Part shown: positions 6,184 through 14,275 of the stretch, piece after piece | Layout of the letters: every line of letters begins with the position of its first letter | Position numbering within the stretch: position 1 is the stretch's first letter | Source of the DNA: Streptosporangium subroseum | GTDB lineage: Bacteria > Actinomycetota > Actinomycetes > Streptosporangiales > Streptosporangiaceae | DNA: 64,000 nucleotides | Reading direction: 5' to 3' | Assembly: GCF_900188345.1 (NCBI RefSeq) | Contig: NZ_FZOD01000024.1 | Span: forward strand, 1 to 64,000 | Notes under the pieces: generated by a model | The model's database searches: none | Seen by the model: only the letters and a program-made list of their open reading frames with translations | Told to the model about the DNA's origin: nothing | Made by a program: the position numbers and the translations under genes

Positions 6184-8958
6184 ATGAAGCTTGCGGGAAG
6201 GCCGACCACCTGGATAGCGGTGGCCGCCGTGCTTGTCATCGGTGTCGCGACCTGGCTGCTCTGGCCGTCCGCGCCACAGGTGCGGGCTCAGGATCAGATG
6301 ATCCAGGTGCTCGACGGGCCTGGCGACGACCAGCGGGTGACGCTGGACGCGAGTTTCTTCCCGCCGGCCGGTGGCGGCAGGGCGCCGGTGGTGCTGCTCG
6401 CGCACGGCTTCGGCGGCAGCAAGCAGAGCGTCAGGGAGCCGGCCCTGCGGCTGGCGCAGGAGGGCTACGCCGTGCTGACCTGGTCGGCGCGGGGATTCGG
6501 CCGCTCCACCGGGCAGATCGCCCTGAACTCCCCCGACTACGAGGTCAAGGACGTCCGCCAGCTCGTCGACTGGGTCGCCAGGCGGCCCGAGGTCCAGCTC
6601 GACGCGAGCGGCGACCCGAGGGTGGGCATCGCGGGCGGCTCGTACGGCGGGGCCATCGCTCTGATGGCCGCCGCGCACGACAGCAGGATCGACGCGATCG
6701 TGCCGCAGATCACCTGGTACGACCTGGCCGACGCGCTGTTCCCCAACGCCACCGGACAGGGACCCCAGAGCGGGGTGTTCAAGCGCATGTGGGCGGGACT
6801 GTTCTTCAGCCGGGGCGGCCCGACCTCGGCCGGCCCGGCGATCGGCGCGGTGACCGGCACCGCCGCAGACCCGGGCTCCGGCCCGGCCTCTCCCGGCGAC
6901 CGCGCCGCGCGGCCCGCGGTGCCGCTCACCGCGGAGGAGGTCCGCTGCGGCCGGTTCCTGCCGGAGATCTGTGACATGTACCAGCAGGTGGCGGAGACCG
7001 GCCAGGCGACCGCGAGCGCGGTGGAGACCCTGCGCAGGTCGAGTCCGATCTCCGTACCCGGAAAGATCAAGATTCCGACGCTGCTGCTCCAGGGGCAGCG
7101 GGACTCGCTGTTCCCCCTGGGCCAGGCGGACGCCAACGCCAAGGCCATCGCCGCCACCGGCGCCCCGGTCGACGTCGCCTGGTTCGACGGCGGTCACGAC
7201 GGCGGCAACGGCGAGGTCGACTGGATCCACGAGGAGACCCTCGGCTGGTTCGACCACTACCTGAAGAAGAGCGCCGGAACCGGACAGGCGAACAGCGCGT
7301 TCACCGTCACCCGCGACGGCGGCCGGGACCCCGGCACCCGCCGCCCGGTCCAGCTGCACGCCACCGCCGCACGCTACGCAGGCCTGTCGGGCACCGGCCA
7401 GACCCCGGTGCCGATCAGCGGCCCCGAGCAGCAGGTGGCCAGCCCGCCGGGCGGGTCTCCCTCCTCGATCTCCGCGGTCCCCGGTTTCGGCGGCCTCGCG
7501 GGCGGCTCCGCCACCCTCAACCTCTCCGTGGACATGGCCGGGCAGAGCGCGGGCTTCGACTCCGCGCCGCTCACCGCCCCGCTCCAGGTCACCGGCAGCT
7601 CCACCGTGAAGGTGCGGGTGAGCGTGGAGCCCGGAGGATCCTCGCCCGCCGACACGACCGGCGCCGCCGGGGGCGGGAGCGAGACCACCACCGCCGCCGG
7701 GAGCGAGGACGCCGGAGGCGGGAGTGAGACCACCGCCGGCGGGAGCGGGGACGCCGGAGGCGGGAGTGACACCATCGCCGGCGGGAGCGGGGACGGCAAG
7801 GCCGGGCAGCGCGACGTGACGCTGTTCGCCAAGCTCTACGACGTGGCGGGCGACGCTCAGGCACCGATCCTGCCGGAGGGGCTCGTCGCCCCGGTCAAGA
7901 TCACCGTCCCCGAGGGCGGCTCGGCCGAGGCGACGGTGACCCTGCCCGCCATCGACCACGGCTTCGACGTCGGGCACCGGCTGCGGGTCGCGTTCACCAC
8001 CACCGACCTCGGCTACAGCACCCCCGCCGCCCCGGCCGTCTACAAGATCGGCCTGGCCTCCCCCGCGGTGACCGTTCCCACCTACGCCGCCCTGCGCACG
8101 CCCTCCACCGCACCCGCGTGGTGGACCTGGGTGCTGCCGCTGGTCTCCCTCGTCGCCGCGGCCGTCCTGCTGCTCGCCGGGCGCCGCCGCATGAGAGACG
8201 ACCACGACCCCGCCCTGGACTCCGTACCCCTGCGGATCAACGGCCTGACCAAGGCCTACGGCAACGGCGAGCTGGCGGTGAACGACCTGTCGTTCACCGT
8301 AGAGCACGGCCAGGTGCTCGGTCTGCTCGGCCCCAACGGGGCGGGCAAGACCACCACCCTGCGGATGCTGATGGGTCTGATCCACCCCGACGCGGGAGAG
8401 GTCCGGATCTTCGGCCACCGGGTCGTCCCCGGCGCTCCGGTCCTGTCCAGGCTGGGCTCGTTCGTCGAGGGCCCCGGCTTCCTGCCGCACCTGAGCGGCC
8501 GGGACAACCTGGAGCTCTACTGGAAGGCGACCGGCCGTCCCACCGAGGACGCCCACTTCGCCGAGGCCCTGGAGATCGCCGGGCTCGGCAAGGCGCTGGA
8601 ACGGGCCGTGCGGACCTACTCCCAGGGCATGCGCCAGCGCCTGGCCATCGCCCAGGCCATGCTCGGCCTGCCCGACCTGCTGGTCCTCGACGAACCCACC
8701 AACGGGCTCGACCCACCCCAGATCCGTGAGATGCGCGAGGTCCTGATCCGCTACGCCGCGCAGGGCCGTACCGTCATCGTCTCCAGCCACCTGCTGGCCG
8801 AGGTGGAGCAGACCTGCAGCCACGTGGTGGTCATGCACCGCGGGAGACTCATCACGGCCGGCACCGTGAGCGAGCTGCTCCGCAGCCGCACCCCGGTCAA
8901 CGGCGCGGGCCCCCGCCTTGAGGACGTGTTCCTGGACCTGATCGGAGAGAACGCATGA
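6184..8958 (+). CDS. Alpha/beta hydrolase fused to an ABC-transporter ATPase
   Basis: A 924-aa fusion. Residues 10-28 form an N-terminal membrane segment, followed by an alpha/beta hydrolase of the X-Pro dipeptidyl-peptidase/S15-like type with nucleophile motif GGSYGG (Ser153) and likely Asp307 (GQRDSLFP) and His338 (DGGHDGG). A beta-rich region of the kind found C-terminal in S15 enzymes follows, interrupted by a Gly/Ser/Thr repeat linker near 495-537. A second membrane segment (about 645-665) leads into a BcrA-type ABC ATPase: Walker A GPNGAGKT (716-723), signature YSQGM (about 811), Walker B LLVLDEPTNGLD (about 833). Two membrane passes would place the hydrolase outside and the ATPase inside. 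The permease gene follows with an ATGA overlap. All catalytic motifs are intact. The substrate is unknown; peptide or ester processing coupled to export is inference. Confidence 0.88.
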   Translation: MKLAGRPTTWIAVAAVLVIGVATWLLWPSAPQVRAQDQMIQVLDGPGDDQRVTLDASFFPPAGGGRAPVVLLAHGFGGSKQSVREPALRLAQEGYAVLTWSARGFGRSTGQIALNSPDYEVKDVRQLVDWVARRPEVQLDASGDPRVGIAGGSYGGAIALMAAAHDSRIDAIVPQITWYDLADALFPNATGQGPQSGVFKRMWAGLFFSRGGPTSAGPAIGAVTGTAADPGSGPASPGDRAARPAVPLTAEEVRCGRFLPEICDMYQQVAETGQATASAVETLRRSSPISVPGKIKIPTLLLQGQRDSLFPLGQADANAKAIAATGAPVDVAWFDGGHDGGNGEVDWIHEETLGWFDHYLKKSAGTGQANSAFTVTRDGGRDPGTRRPVQLHATAARYAGLSGTGQTPVPISGPEQQVASPPGGSPSSISAVPGFGGLAGGSATLNLSVDMAGQSAGFDSAPLTAPLQVTGSSTVKVRVSVEPGGSSPADTTGAAGGGSETTTAAGSEDAGGGSETTAGGSGDAGGGSDTIAGGSGDGKAGQRDVTLFAKLYDVAGDAQAPILPEGLVAPVKITVPEGGSAEATVTLPAIDHGFDVGHRLRVAFTTTDLGYSTPAAPAVYKIGLASPAVTVPTYAALRTPSTAPAWWTWVLPLVSLVAAAVLLLAGRRRMRDDHDPALDSVPLRINGLTKAYGNGELAVNDLSFTVEHGQVLGLLGPNGAGKTTTLRMLMGLIHPDAGEVRIFGHRVVPGAPVLSRLGSFVEGPGFLPHLSGRDNLELYWKATGRPTEDAHFAEALEIAGLGKALERAVRTYSQGMRQRLAIAQAMLGLPDLLVLDEPTNGLDPPQIREMREVLIRYAAQGRTVIVSSHLLAEVEQTCSHVVVMHRGRLITAGTVSELLRSRTPVNGAGPRLEDVFLDLIGENA
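7663..7794 (+). repeat. In-frame Gly/Ser/Thr coding repeats
   Basis: Imperfect in-frame repeats of gccggaggcgggagtgagac-like units encode a linker built from AGGGSETT, AGSEDAGGGSETT and AGGSGDAGGGSD blocks. They sit within the beta-rich part of the hydrolase, N-terminal to the second membrane segment. Their near-identity at DNA level suggests recent expansion, and copy number may differ between strains. Confidence 0.7.
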
Positions 8959-9854
8959 GCGACGCCAACGGCTCGAGTACGGCCGTCGCCGGGGGCGGGC
9001 TCGCGGAGAGCGGCTCGGCACCCGGATACGCGCCGGGGCGCACGCTGCCGCTCGCCGTGGAGATCGTCCGCCAGTTCAAGCGGCGCCGCACGCTGGCGAT
9101 GTTCGGCCTGCTGCTCGCGCTGCCGTGGATCCTGGTGATCGCCTTCAAGGTCGGCGCCGGATCGAGCCAGCCGACCAACACGCTGCGCATCTCCGACCTG
9201 GCCACCGAGGGCGCCCTGAACTTCGCCGCGTTCGCCCTGTCGGTGTCGGCGGGTTTCCTGCTGGTCGTCGCCGTGGCGCTGTTCTGCGGCGACACCGTGG
9301 CGAGCGAGGCCAACTGGTCCTCGCTGCGCTACCTGCTGGCCGCCCCGATCCCCCGCGACCGGCTGCTGCGGCAGAAGCTGGTCGTCGCGATGGGCTACTC
9401 GGCGGCGGCGGTGATCTGCCTGCCGTTGATGGCCCTGCTGGCCGGGACCCTGGCCTTCGGCTGGAACGACGTCCGGGTGCCCGGCACCGGCGAGACCATC
9501 GCCGCACTGGAGGTGCTGCCCAGGTTCGGCGTCGTGATCGGCTACGCGCTGGTCAGTCAGTTCGTGGTCGCGGCGCTGGCCTTCCTGCTCTCGGTGAGCA
9601 CCGACTCCCCGCTCGGGGCGGTCGGCGGAGCGGTCGGCCTGGTGATCGTGAGCAACATCCTCCAGGCGGTCGAGGCGCTCGGCTCGCTCCGGGAGTTTCT
9701 TCCGACCTTCTGGAACACGGCCTGGCTGGACGCCCTGGCTCCGCAGCCCGAATACGGCGGCATGATCAAGGGCGTGGCCGTCTCGGTCACCTATTCGGCG
9801 ATCCTGGTCGCGTTCGCCTTCCGCCGGTTCCGGCGCAAGGACATCGTCTCCTAG
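8955..9854 (+). CDS. ABC transporter permease, ABC-2 type
   Basis: A 299-aa membrane protein with about six hydrophobic segments after a 35-residue polar N-terminus, typical of ABC-2 permeases that pair with BcrA-type ATPases. The conserved-looking block GDTVASEANWSSLRYLLAAPIPRDRLLRQK matches the cytoplasmic coupling region of this family. The ATG overlaps the stop of the hydrolase-ATPase gene (ATGA), so they form one translational unit and very likely one complex. No separate substrate-binding protein is encoded nearby; this fits an exporter. Confidence 0.87.
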   Translation: MSDANGSSTAVAGGGLAESGSAPGYAPGRTLPLAVEIVRQFKRRRTLAMFGLLLALPWILVIAFKVGAGSSQPTNTLRISDLATEGALNFAAFALSVSAGFLLVVAVALFCGDTVASEANWSSLRYLLAAPIPRDRLLRQKLVVAMGYSAAAVICLPLMALLAGTLAFGWNDVRVPGTGETIAALEVLPRFGVVIGYALVSQFVVAALAFLLSVSTDSPLGAVGGAVGLVIVSNILQAVEALGSLREFLPTFWNTAWLDALAPQPEYGGMIKGVAVSVTYSAILVAFAFRRFRRKDIVS

Positions 9855-10082
9855 CCGAGCCCGGCCGAACCTGGCCGATATCGGCCACGTCTGGCCGGCA
9901 TCGATCGGATCCGACCTGTCCCAGCCGATGCAGGTCGGGTCGGACCGGTCCCGGCCGGGGTCTGACCGGCGCCGATCGGGTCCGGCTCAGCCCCAGCCGA
10001 TCCAGGTCGGATCCAACCGGGCCGGGCTCCAGCTGATCTCGACCGTTCCGGCCAGGGCTCCCGATGGGAGGCCCGGTGGGTG
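9855..10082. repeat. Degenerate short-repeat region between genes
   Basis: After the permease stop the sequence is a patchwork of short related blocks built on ccggccgatc, gatcggatccgacc and caggtcgggtcgga, some inverted, covering about 9865-10060. No gene is seen. The inverted copies could fold into several overlapping hairpins and end transcription from the permease side. Confidence 0.5.
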
Positions 10083-10247
10083 TCACCAGTGGGGCGGGCG
10101 ATCCTCGATCAGCCGGGCGTCGTCGTCCGTCTCGCGCCACTCGCTCCACCCGAGGTCGGTGTCGTCACCGGTCTGATCGGGCAGGATCGGCAGACCGTCA
10201 TCGGAGAGGTCGACAGGGCGCAGATCATCAGGTTCATGCGATGTCAC
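10083..10247 (-). CDS. Small conserved actinobacterial acidic protein
   Basis: A 54-aa product from the GTG at 10247; an in-frame TAG just upstream rules out a longer form. It is acidic and tryptophan-bearing, with LPILPDQTGDDTDLGWSEW followed by DDDARLIEDRPPHW at the very C-terminus. I recognise this as a small hypothetical protein seen in many Streptomyces relatives (pattern LPxLPxQTxDDTDxGWGE...DDRLxxxRPPHW); that is recall, not a search. No function is known to me. It is encoded opposite to both neighbours, with only a weak purine-rich sequence before the start. A conserved ending of this kind strongly suggests a real protein. Confidence 0.72.
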   Translation of the reverse strand: MTSHEPDDLRPVDLSDDGLPILPDQTGDDTDLGWSEWRETDDDARLIEDRPPHW

Positions 10248-10441
10248 CCGTCCATGCTAGCTACCCCGGCGAGGGAATCATCTCCGCCCCGGGGGAAAGC
10301 TCATCTCCTTTGAGGAGAACGCTCTTCGCCCTATGACCACGGCACAAAGAACAACGCAAAGGACAGCCGGAGGTACAGACGGTACGATGCAAAGGCAGAT
10401 GTGATCTACCCCCTCTGTCAGCTACCCCCCGTGAGGCGGCC

Positions 10442-12562
10442 ATGGCAACGCCATCAGGATGGCGGCGAGACGGCAATCTCCCCAACGAGCTAAACAGTTT
10501 CGTGGGACGCACCAAGTTACTGATCACGCTCCAGCAACGGCTTCGAAATCCTGAGACGCGGCTGGTCACCCTGACCGGTGTCGGAGGTGTCGGCAAGTCC
10601 CGTACGGCGCTGCGCATCGCGCACCTTGAGCAGAACCAGTTCAAGGACGGCGTATGGTTCGCCGACCTGGCCCGGCTGCAGGACGCGGGGATGGTCCGGC
10701 ACACGATCGCCTCGGCGCTCGGGATCGCCGACCAGTCCTCACGCTCGGAGAGCGACACGCTCACCGACTGGGTAGGCGAGCGGCACATTCTGCTCATCAT
10801 CGACACGTGCGAGCACCTGCTGGAGGCCTGCACCAGCCTGATCGACGTGCTGCTGGATCGCGCCCCCAACCTGCGCATCCTCGCAACCAGCCGACAGTCC
10901 ATGCAACTGCCGTACGAGCAGGTCGTGAACGTGCCGCCGCTCGCGGTGCCCGGCGACGATCCCACCGAGAGCCTGTTCTCCAACGAGTCGATCCAGCTGT
11001 TCACCGCGCGGGCCAGGGCGGTCGTACCCGACTTCGTGCTCGACGAGCAGACCATCGGCTCGGTGGCCGAGCTGTGCCAGCGGCTCGACGGCATCCCGCT
11101 GGCCATCGAGCTCGCCGCGGTGCGGCTGCGGGCGCTGTCAGTGGTGCAGATCCTGACGTTGCTGGCCGACCGGTTCAGTCTGCTATCCGGCGCGAGCCGT
11201 ACGGCGTTGCCGCGACACCAGACGCTGCGCGCCGCGATCGGCTGGAGCCATGAGCTGTGTGAGCCCGCCGAGCGGCTCCTCTGGGCGCGGCTGTCGGTCT
11301 TCGCCGGCGACTTCGAACTCGATGCCGCCCGTTACGTCTGCTCCGGGGACAACCTTCCCGCCGAAAACATTCTGGATCTCATCTCCAGCCTCGTGGAAAA
11401 GTCCATCCTGCTGAGTGACGGCACGCCCTCCGGCCACCGCTACCGGCTGATCGACACCCTGCGTAAATACGGCGAGGAGTGGCTGGAGAAGCTGGAAGAC
11501 ACCGATCGGATACAGAAGCGGCATCGGGATTACTACCTGCAGTTGGCCGAGCGCGGCGAGCAGGCCTGGTCGGGGCCGCGGCAGGTGTACTGGTTCATGC
11601 GCACGCGTCTGGAGCAGAACAACCTCCGCTCAGCCATCAACTACTGCTTATCCACACCGGGCGAGGCGAAGATCGCCCTCGACCTGCTGTCATCGCTCTG
11701 GTTCATGTGGGTGGCCTGCGGATTCTCCCGCGAGGGCAAGCTGTATCTGGAGCGGGCGCTGGCGGCGAACCCCAAGCCGAGCAAGGAGCGCTGCAAGGCG
11801 CTGTGGGTGATTTCGTATATATGCAGCCATCAGGACGACACGCACGGCGCGATACAACACGCCGAAAAGTGCAGTAGCGAGGCCCTGCAGGTAGGCGACT
11901 CCGCCGCCGTGATCCTGGCCACCAAGATGCTCGGCACCGCGGCCTCACTCCAGGGCGATCTGCGGAAGGCCACTGCGTTGCTGGGCGTCGCCATCGAGTT
12001 CCACCGCGGTGGGGGCGAGCTCAATCCGGGCCTGCTGCCGGCGATCGTCGAGTTGTCGTTCGTGCTCACCGCGCAGAACGAGACGGCCGAGGCCGAGCAA
12101 CTCCTCCAGGACTGCCTCAACGTCTGCCTGCAACGAGGTGAGTTGTGGCTGCGCTCATACGTGTACTGGGCCATGTCGGAGGCGCAGCTGAAGTCCGGCC
12201 ACATCACCGAGGCTGCCACCAACGCCCGTGAAGGACTGCGCATCAAGCTGCACTTCCATGATGTGATCGGCACCCTGATGTGCCTGGAGGCGATGGCGCG
12301 CATCGCCGTCGCCGAGGAGCAGGCCGTACACGCTGCCCGGTTGCACGGTGCCTCCGAGGGCAACTGGCGGTTGTTCGGGCTGCCTCTGTTCGGCTCTCCG
12401 TTCTTCGAGGAGGGCCACAAACAGGGCGTCAAGGAGTGCAAGCGGATGATCGGCGACAGTGCCTACCAGATCCACTTCCAGGAGGGCTTCCAGCTCTCAT
12501 TGGAGGAGGCGACAACGCTCGCACTTGACGACGGCACGACGCCCGGGCCGTTCCGCAAGTAG
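10442..12562 (+). CDS. STAND-type ATPase/TPR regulator lacking a DNA-binding domain
   Basis: A 706-aa protein. After about 20 residues it has FVGRTKLL, the usual entry to a STAND/AfsR-like NTPase, then Walker A GVGGVGKS (46-53), a Walker B-like HILLIIDTCEHLL, sensor-like LRILATSRQ, and the QRLDGIPLAIELAAVRLRALS block typical of these ATPases. The C-terminal half is helical, TPR-like. In LuxR-type (LAL) and SARP relatives a helix-turn-helix is found at one end; here neither end has one, and the protein stops at ALDDGTTPGPFRK. It may sense a signal and act through a partner, or be a derivative that lost its DNA-binding domain. The terpene cyclase gene follows 183 bp downstream on the same strand, separated by AT-rich sequence. 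Confidence 0.8.
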   Translation: MATPSGWRRDGNLPNELNSFVGRTKLLITLQQRLRNPETRLVTLTGVGGVGKSRTALRIAHLEQNQFKDGVWFADLARLQDAGMVRHTIASALGIADQSSRSESDTLTDWVGERHILLIIDTCEHLLEACTSLIDVLLDRAPNLRILATSRQSMQLPYEQVVNVPPLAVPGDDPTESLFSNESIQLFTARARAVVPDFVLDEQTIGSVAELCQRLDGIPLAIELAAVRLRALSVVQILTLLADRFSLLSGASRTALPRHQTLRAAIGWSHELCEPAERLLWARLSVFAGDFELDAARYVCSGDNLPAENILDLISSLVEKSILLSDGTPSGHRYRLIDTLRKYGEEWLEKLEDTDRIQKRHRDYYLQLAERGEQAWSGPRQVYWFMRTRLEQNNLRSAINYCLSTPGEAKIALDLLSSLWFMWVACGFSREGKLYLERALAANPKPSKERCKALWVISYICSHQDDTHGAIQHAEKCSSEALQVGDSAAVILATKMLGTAASLQGDLRKATALLGVAIEFHRGGGELNPGLLPAIVELSFVLTAQNETAEAEQLLQDCLNVCLQRGELWLRSYVYWAMSEAQLKSGHITEAATNAREGLRIKLHFHDVIGTLMCLEAMARIAVAEEQAVHAARLHGASEGNWRLFGLPLFGSPFFEEGHKQGVKECKRMIGDSAYQIHFQEGFQLSLEEATTLALDDGTTPGPFRK

Positions 12563-12745
12563 CCCTAATATGACATCATTCGGGGGGATAATTACGCTTT
12601 GCCGGAATTGCCCCATTTGCCAGTCTTGCTACTATTTAACAATCATTTAATCCCATAATTCTCGTCCAAGGTGCTTGCCCTATCAGTAAATTTGGGGAAA
12701 TGTGGAGCACATTATCTAGGATTAGGTTATGGGAAGGTCGCACAC
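12563..12745 (+). promoter_or_regulatory. AT-rich leader of the terpene cyclase gene
   Basis: This 183-bp gap is clearly richer in A and T than the flanking genes (for example around 12630-12670), which usually marks a promoter region in such genomes. A ribosome-binding sequence gggaagg at 12731-12737 precedes the ATG at 12746. I could not fix a single convincing -35/-10 pair. Confidence 0.45.
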
Positions 12746-13753
12746 ATGGAAGATGTCACTCTGCCGGTGTTGCGCATCCCATTCCCGTCCCGCATCAACC
12801 CCTTCGAGGCGGCGGCCGCAGCACACACCACCGAGTGGGCCCGGAAGTACGGCCTCATTACGGAGGAGGCCGAGGAGTCCCGCTTCGTGGGTGAGTCCTA
12901 TGCCCGCCTGGTGGCTCGGCTCTATCCTGAGGCGTCCCTGCCCGACTTGGAGCTGGCCGCCGACCTGAACAGCTGGTTCCACGTTTACGACGATCAGTTC
13001 GAGCTGGCCGAGGTGGGCCGCGATCCCGTCCTGGCCCGCAGGCTCGCCGAGCGAACCGAGTCCCTGCTCCGGGGCGACCCACCCGGACCTACTGCGGGCC
13101 CCGTCCTGCGCGGCCTGGTGGTTCTCCGCGAGCGGATGCAGACCCGAGCCGGGGACGCGTGGTGGGAGAGGTTCTCCCGAAACCTGCGGCAGTGCTTCAA
13201 CGCCGCGATGTGGGAAGTGGAAAACCGGGCAACCGGGAAGATCCCCGACCCGGTGTCCTACGTGGACCACAAGCTGGATATCGCCTATGTTCCGCCGTCG
13301 TTCGACCTCATCGAGCTGATCGAGCACTTCGAGATACCGGCCGCCATCCGCTTCTCTTCGGAGTACACCACGCTCCAGCACGAGGCAGGCCATGTGGTCG
13401 TGTGCACCAATGACGTCGTTGGGCTACGCCGCGAGCTCGCGCAGGGTGAGTTCCACAACCTCGTCGTCGTGCTCAAGAACGCGCAGGGTTGCACGCTCCA
13501 GGAGGCCGTCGACCAGGTCGAGCGGACGATCTCAGAACGGGTCGACAAGTACCTCGCCGCCAAGGAGGCGCTGGAGGTCAGGTTCGACATCCTGGGTGTG
13601 GACGAGGAAGTGCGGTGGGCGACTCGGCGTTGCGTCGCTGGGCTGGAGCACTGGATGCGCGGCTACCTGGACTGGGCGCTGGAGTCCCGGCGCTTCTCCG
13701 ACCTCGTGCTCCCCGGCCAGGTCTCCAGCTTCCACCGGGAACTGATCGACTGA
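12746..13753 (+). CDS. Class I terpene cyclase
   Basis: A 335-aa single-domain class I terpene synthase of the bacterial sesquiterpene/monoterpene type. The Asp-rich magnesium motif is DDQFE (82-86) in the context WFHVYDDQFE. The second metal motif is NDVVGLRRE (222-230), where the usual Ser/Thr of NDxxSxxxE is Gly, a variant tolerated in some families. Length fits a one-domain cyclase, not the double-length geosmin synthase. The start at 12746 is chosen for the ribosome-binding site gggaagg and because the protein then begins in family style (MEDVTLPVLRIPFPSRINP). It would convert a prenyl diphosphate to a hydrocarbon or alcohol; which one cannot be read from sequence. No P450 or methyltransferase is adjacent. 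The polyprenyl synthase at 51.2 kb is a possible but distant partner. Confidence 0.88.
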   Translation: MEDVTLPVLRIPFPSRINPFEAAAAAHTTEWARKYGLITEEAEESRFVGESYARLVARLYPEASLPDLELAADLNSWFHVYDDQFELAEVGRDPVLARRLAERTESLLRGDPPGPTAGPVLRGLVVLRERMQTRAGDAWWERFSRNLRQCFNAAMWEVENRATGKIPDPVSYVDHKLDIAYVPPSFDLIELIEHFEIPAAIRFSSEYTTLQHEAGHVVVCTNDVVGLRRELAQGEFHNLVVVLKNAQGCTLQEAVDQVERTISERVDKYLAAKEALEVRFDILGVDEEVRWATRRCVAGLEHWMRGYLDWALESRRFSDLVLPGQVSSFHRELID

Positions 13754-13769
13754 GGCGCGAGGCATTGAC

Positions 13770-14174
13770 TCACGAACCGGCCGGCCCGCCAAACCAGCGG
13801 AGGAACTCCTCGTACCCGAACATCCGCGCCGTATCCGTCGCCGACGGAGCCCCCGCGTCCGGATCCGCGCCCGCGTCGAGGAGCGCCCGGATCACCTCCG
13901 GCTCCTTCTTGAAAACCGCGCCCGCGAGCGGCGTCTGTCCGCGATCATTGGCTCTGCCCGCGTCGGCTCCCAGTTCGGCGAGCACCCGGACGGTCTCCGC
14001 GTGCCCGTGGTAGGCGGCGAGCATCAACAGGGTGTCGCCCTTGTCGTTGCTCAGGTTGGCCGGAACCCCGGCCTCGACATATGCGCGGAGCTGATCGGTC
14101 TCCCCGGTCCTCGCCAGGTCGAACAGACGGGTCGCGAACTCCTCGAGCTCCGGGTCAGGCTGCATGGGATCCAT
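13770..14174 (-). CDS. Small ankyrin-repeat protein
   Basis: A 134-aa protein with about three ankyrin repeats: GDTLLMLAAYHGHAETVRVLAELGAD, GQTPLAGAVFKKEPEVIRALLDAGAD and an incomplete final unit before EEFLRWFGG. Ankyrin repeats mediate protein contacts. Many actinomycetes encode a similarly short soluble protein, with no agreed function. The start could be at 14174 or at the ATG at 14165 (MQPDPELEEF); neither has a strong ribosome-binding site. It is convergent with the terpene cyclase, 16 bp away, so there is little room for a terminator. Confidence 0.85.
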   Translation of the reverse strand: MDPMQPDPELEEFATRLFDLARTGETDQLRAYVEAGVPANLSNDKGDTLLMLAAYHGHAETVRVLAELGADAGRANDRGQTPLAGAVFKKEPEVIRALLDAGADPDAGAPSATDTARMFGYEEFLRWFGGPAGS

Positions 14175-14275
14175 TCTGCCCCGATAGGGTGCCCTGTGAT
14201 CGGCACAGGTAGGCGGAATTCAACGGACGCCCCACGGGTTGATCTGAGAGACGACCGACGAAAGGCTGGAAAACG

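Noticed and set aside
6046..9021. 991-codon minus-strand frame
   Set aside because: It mirrors the hydrolase-ABC fusion, whose catalytic and ATPase motifs are all present on the plus strand. Composition is that of a shadow frame in high-GC DNA.
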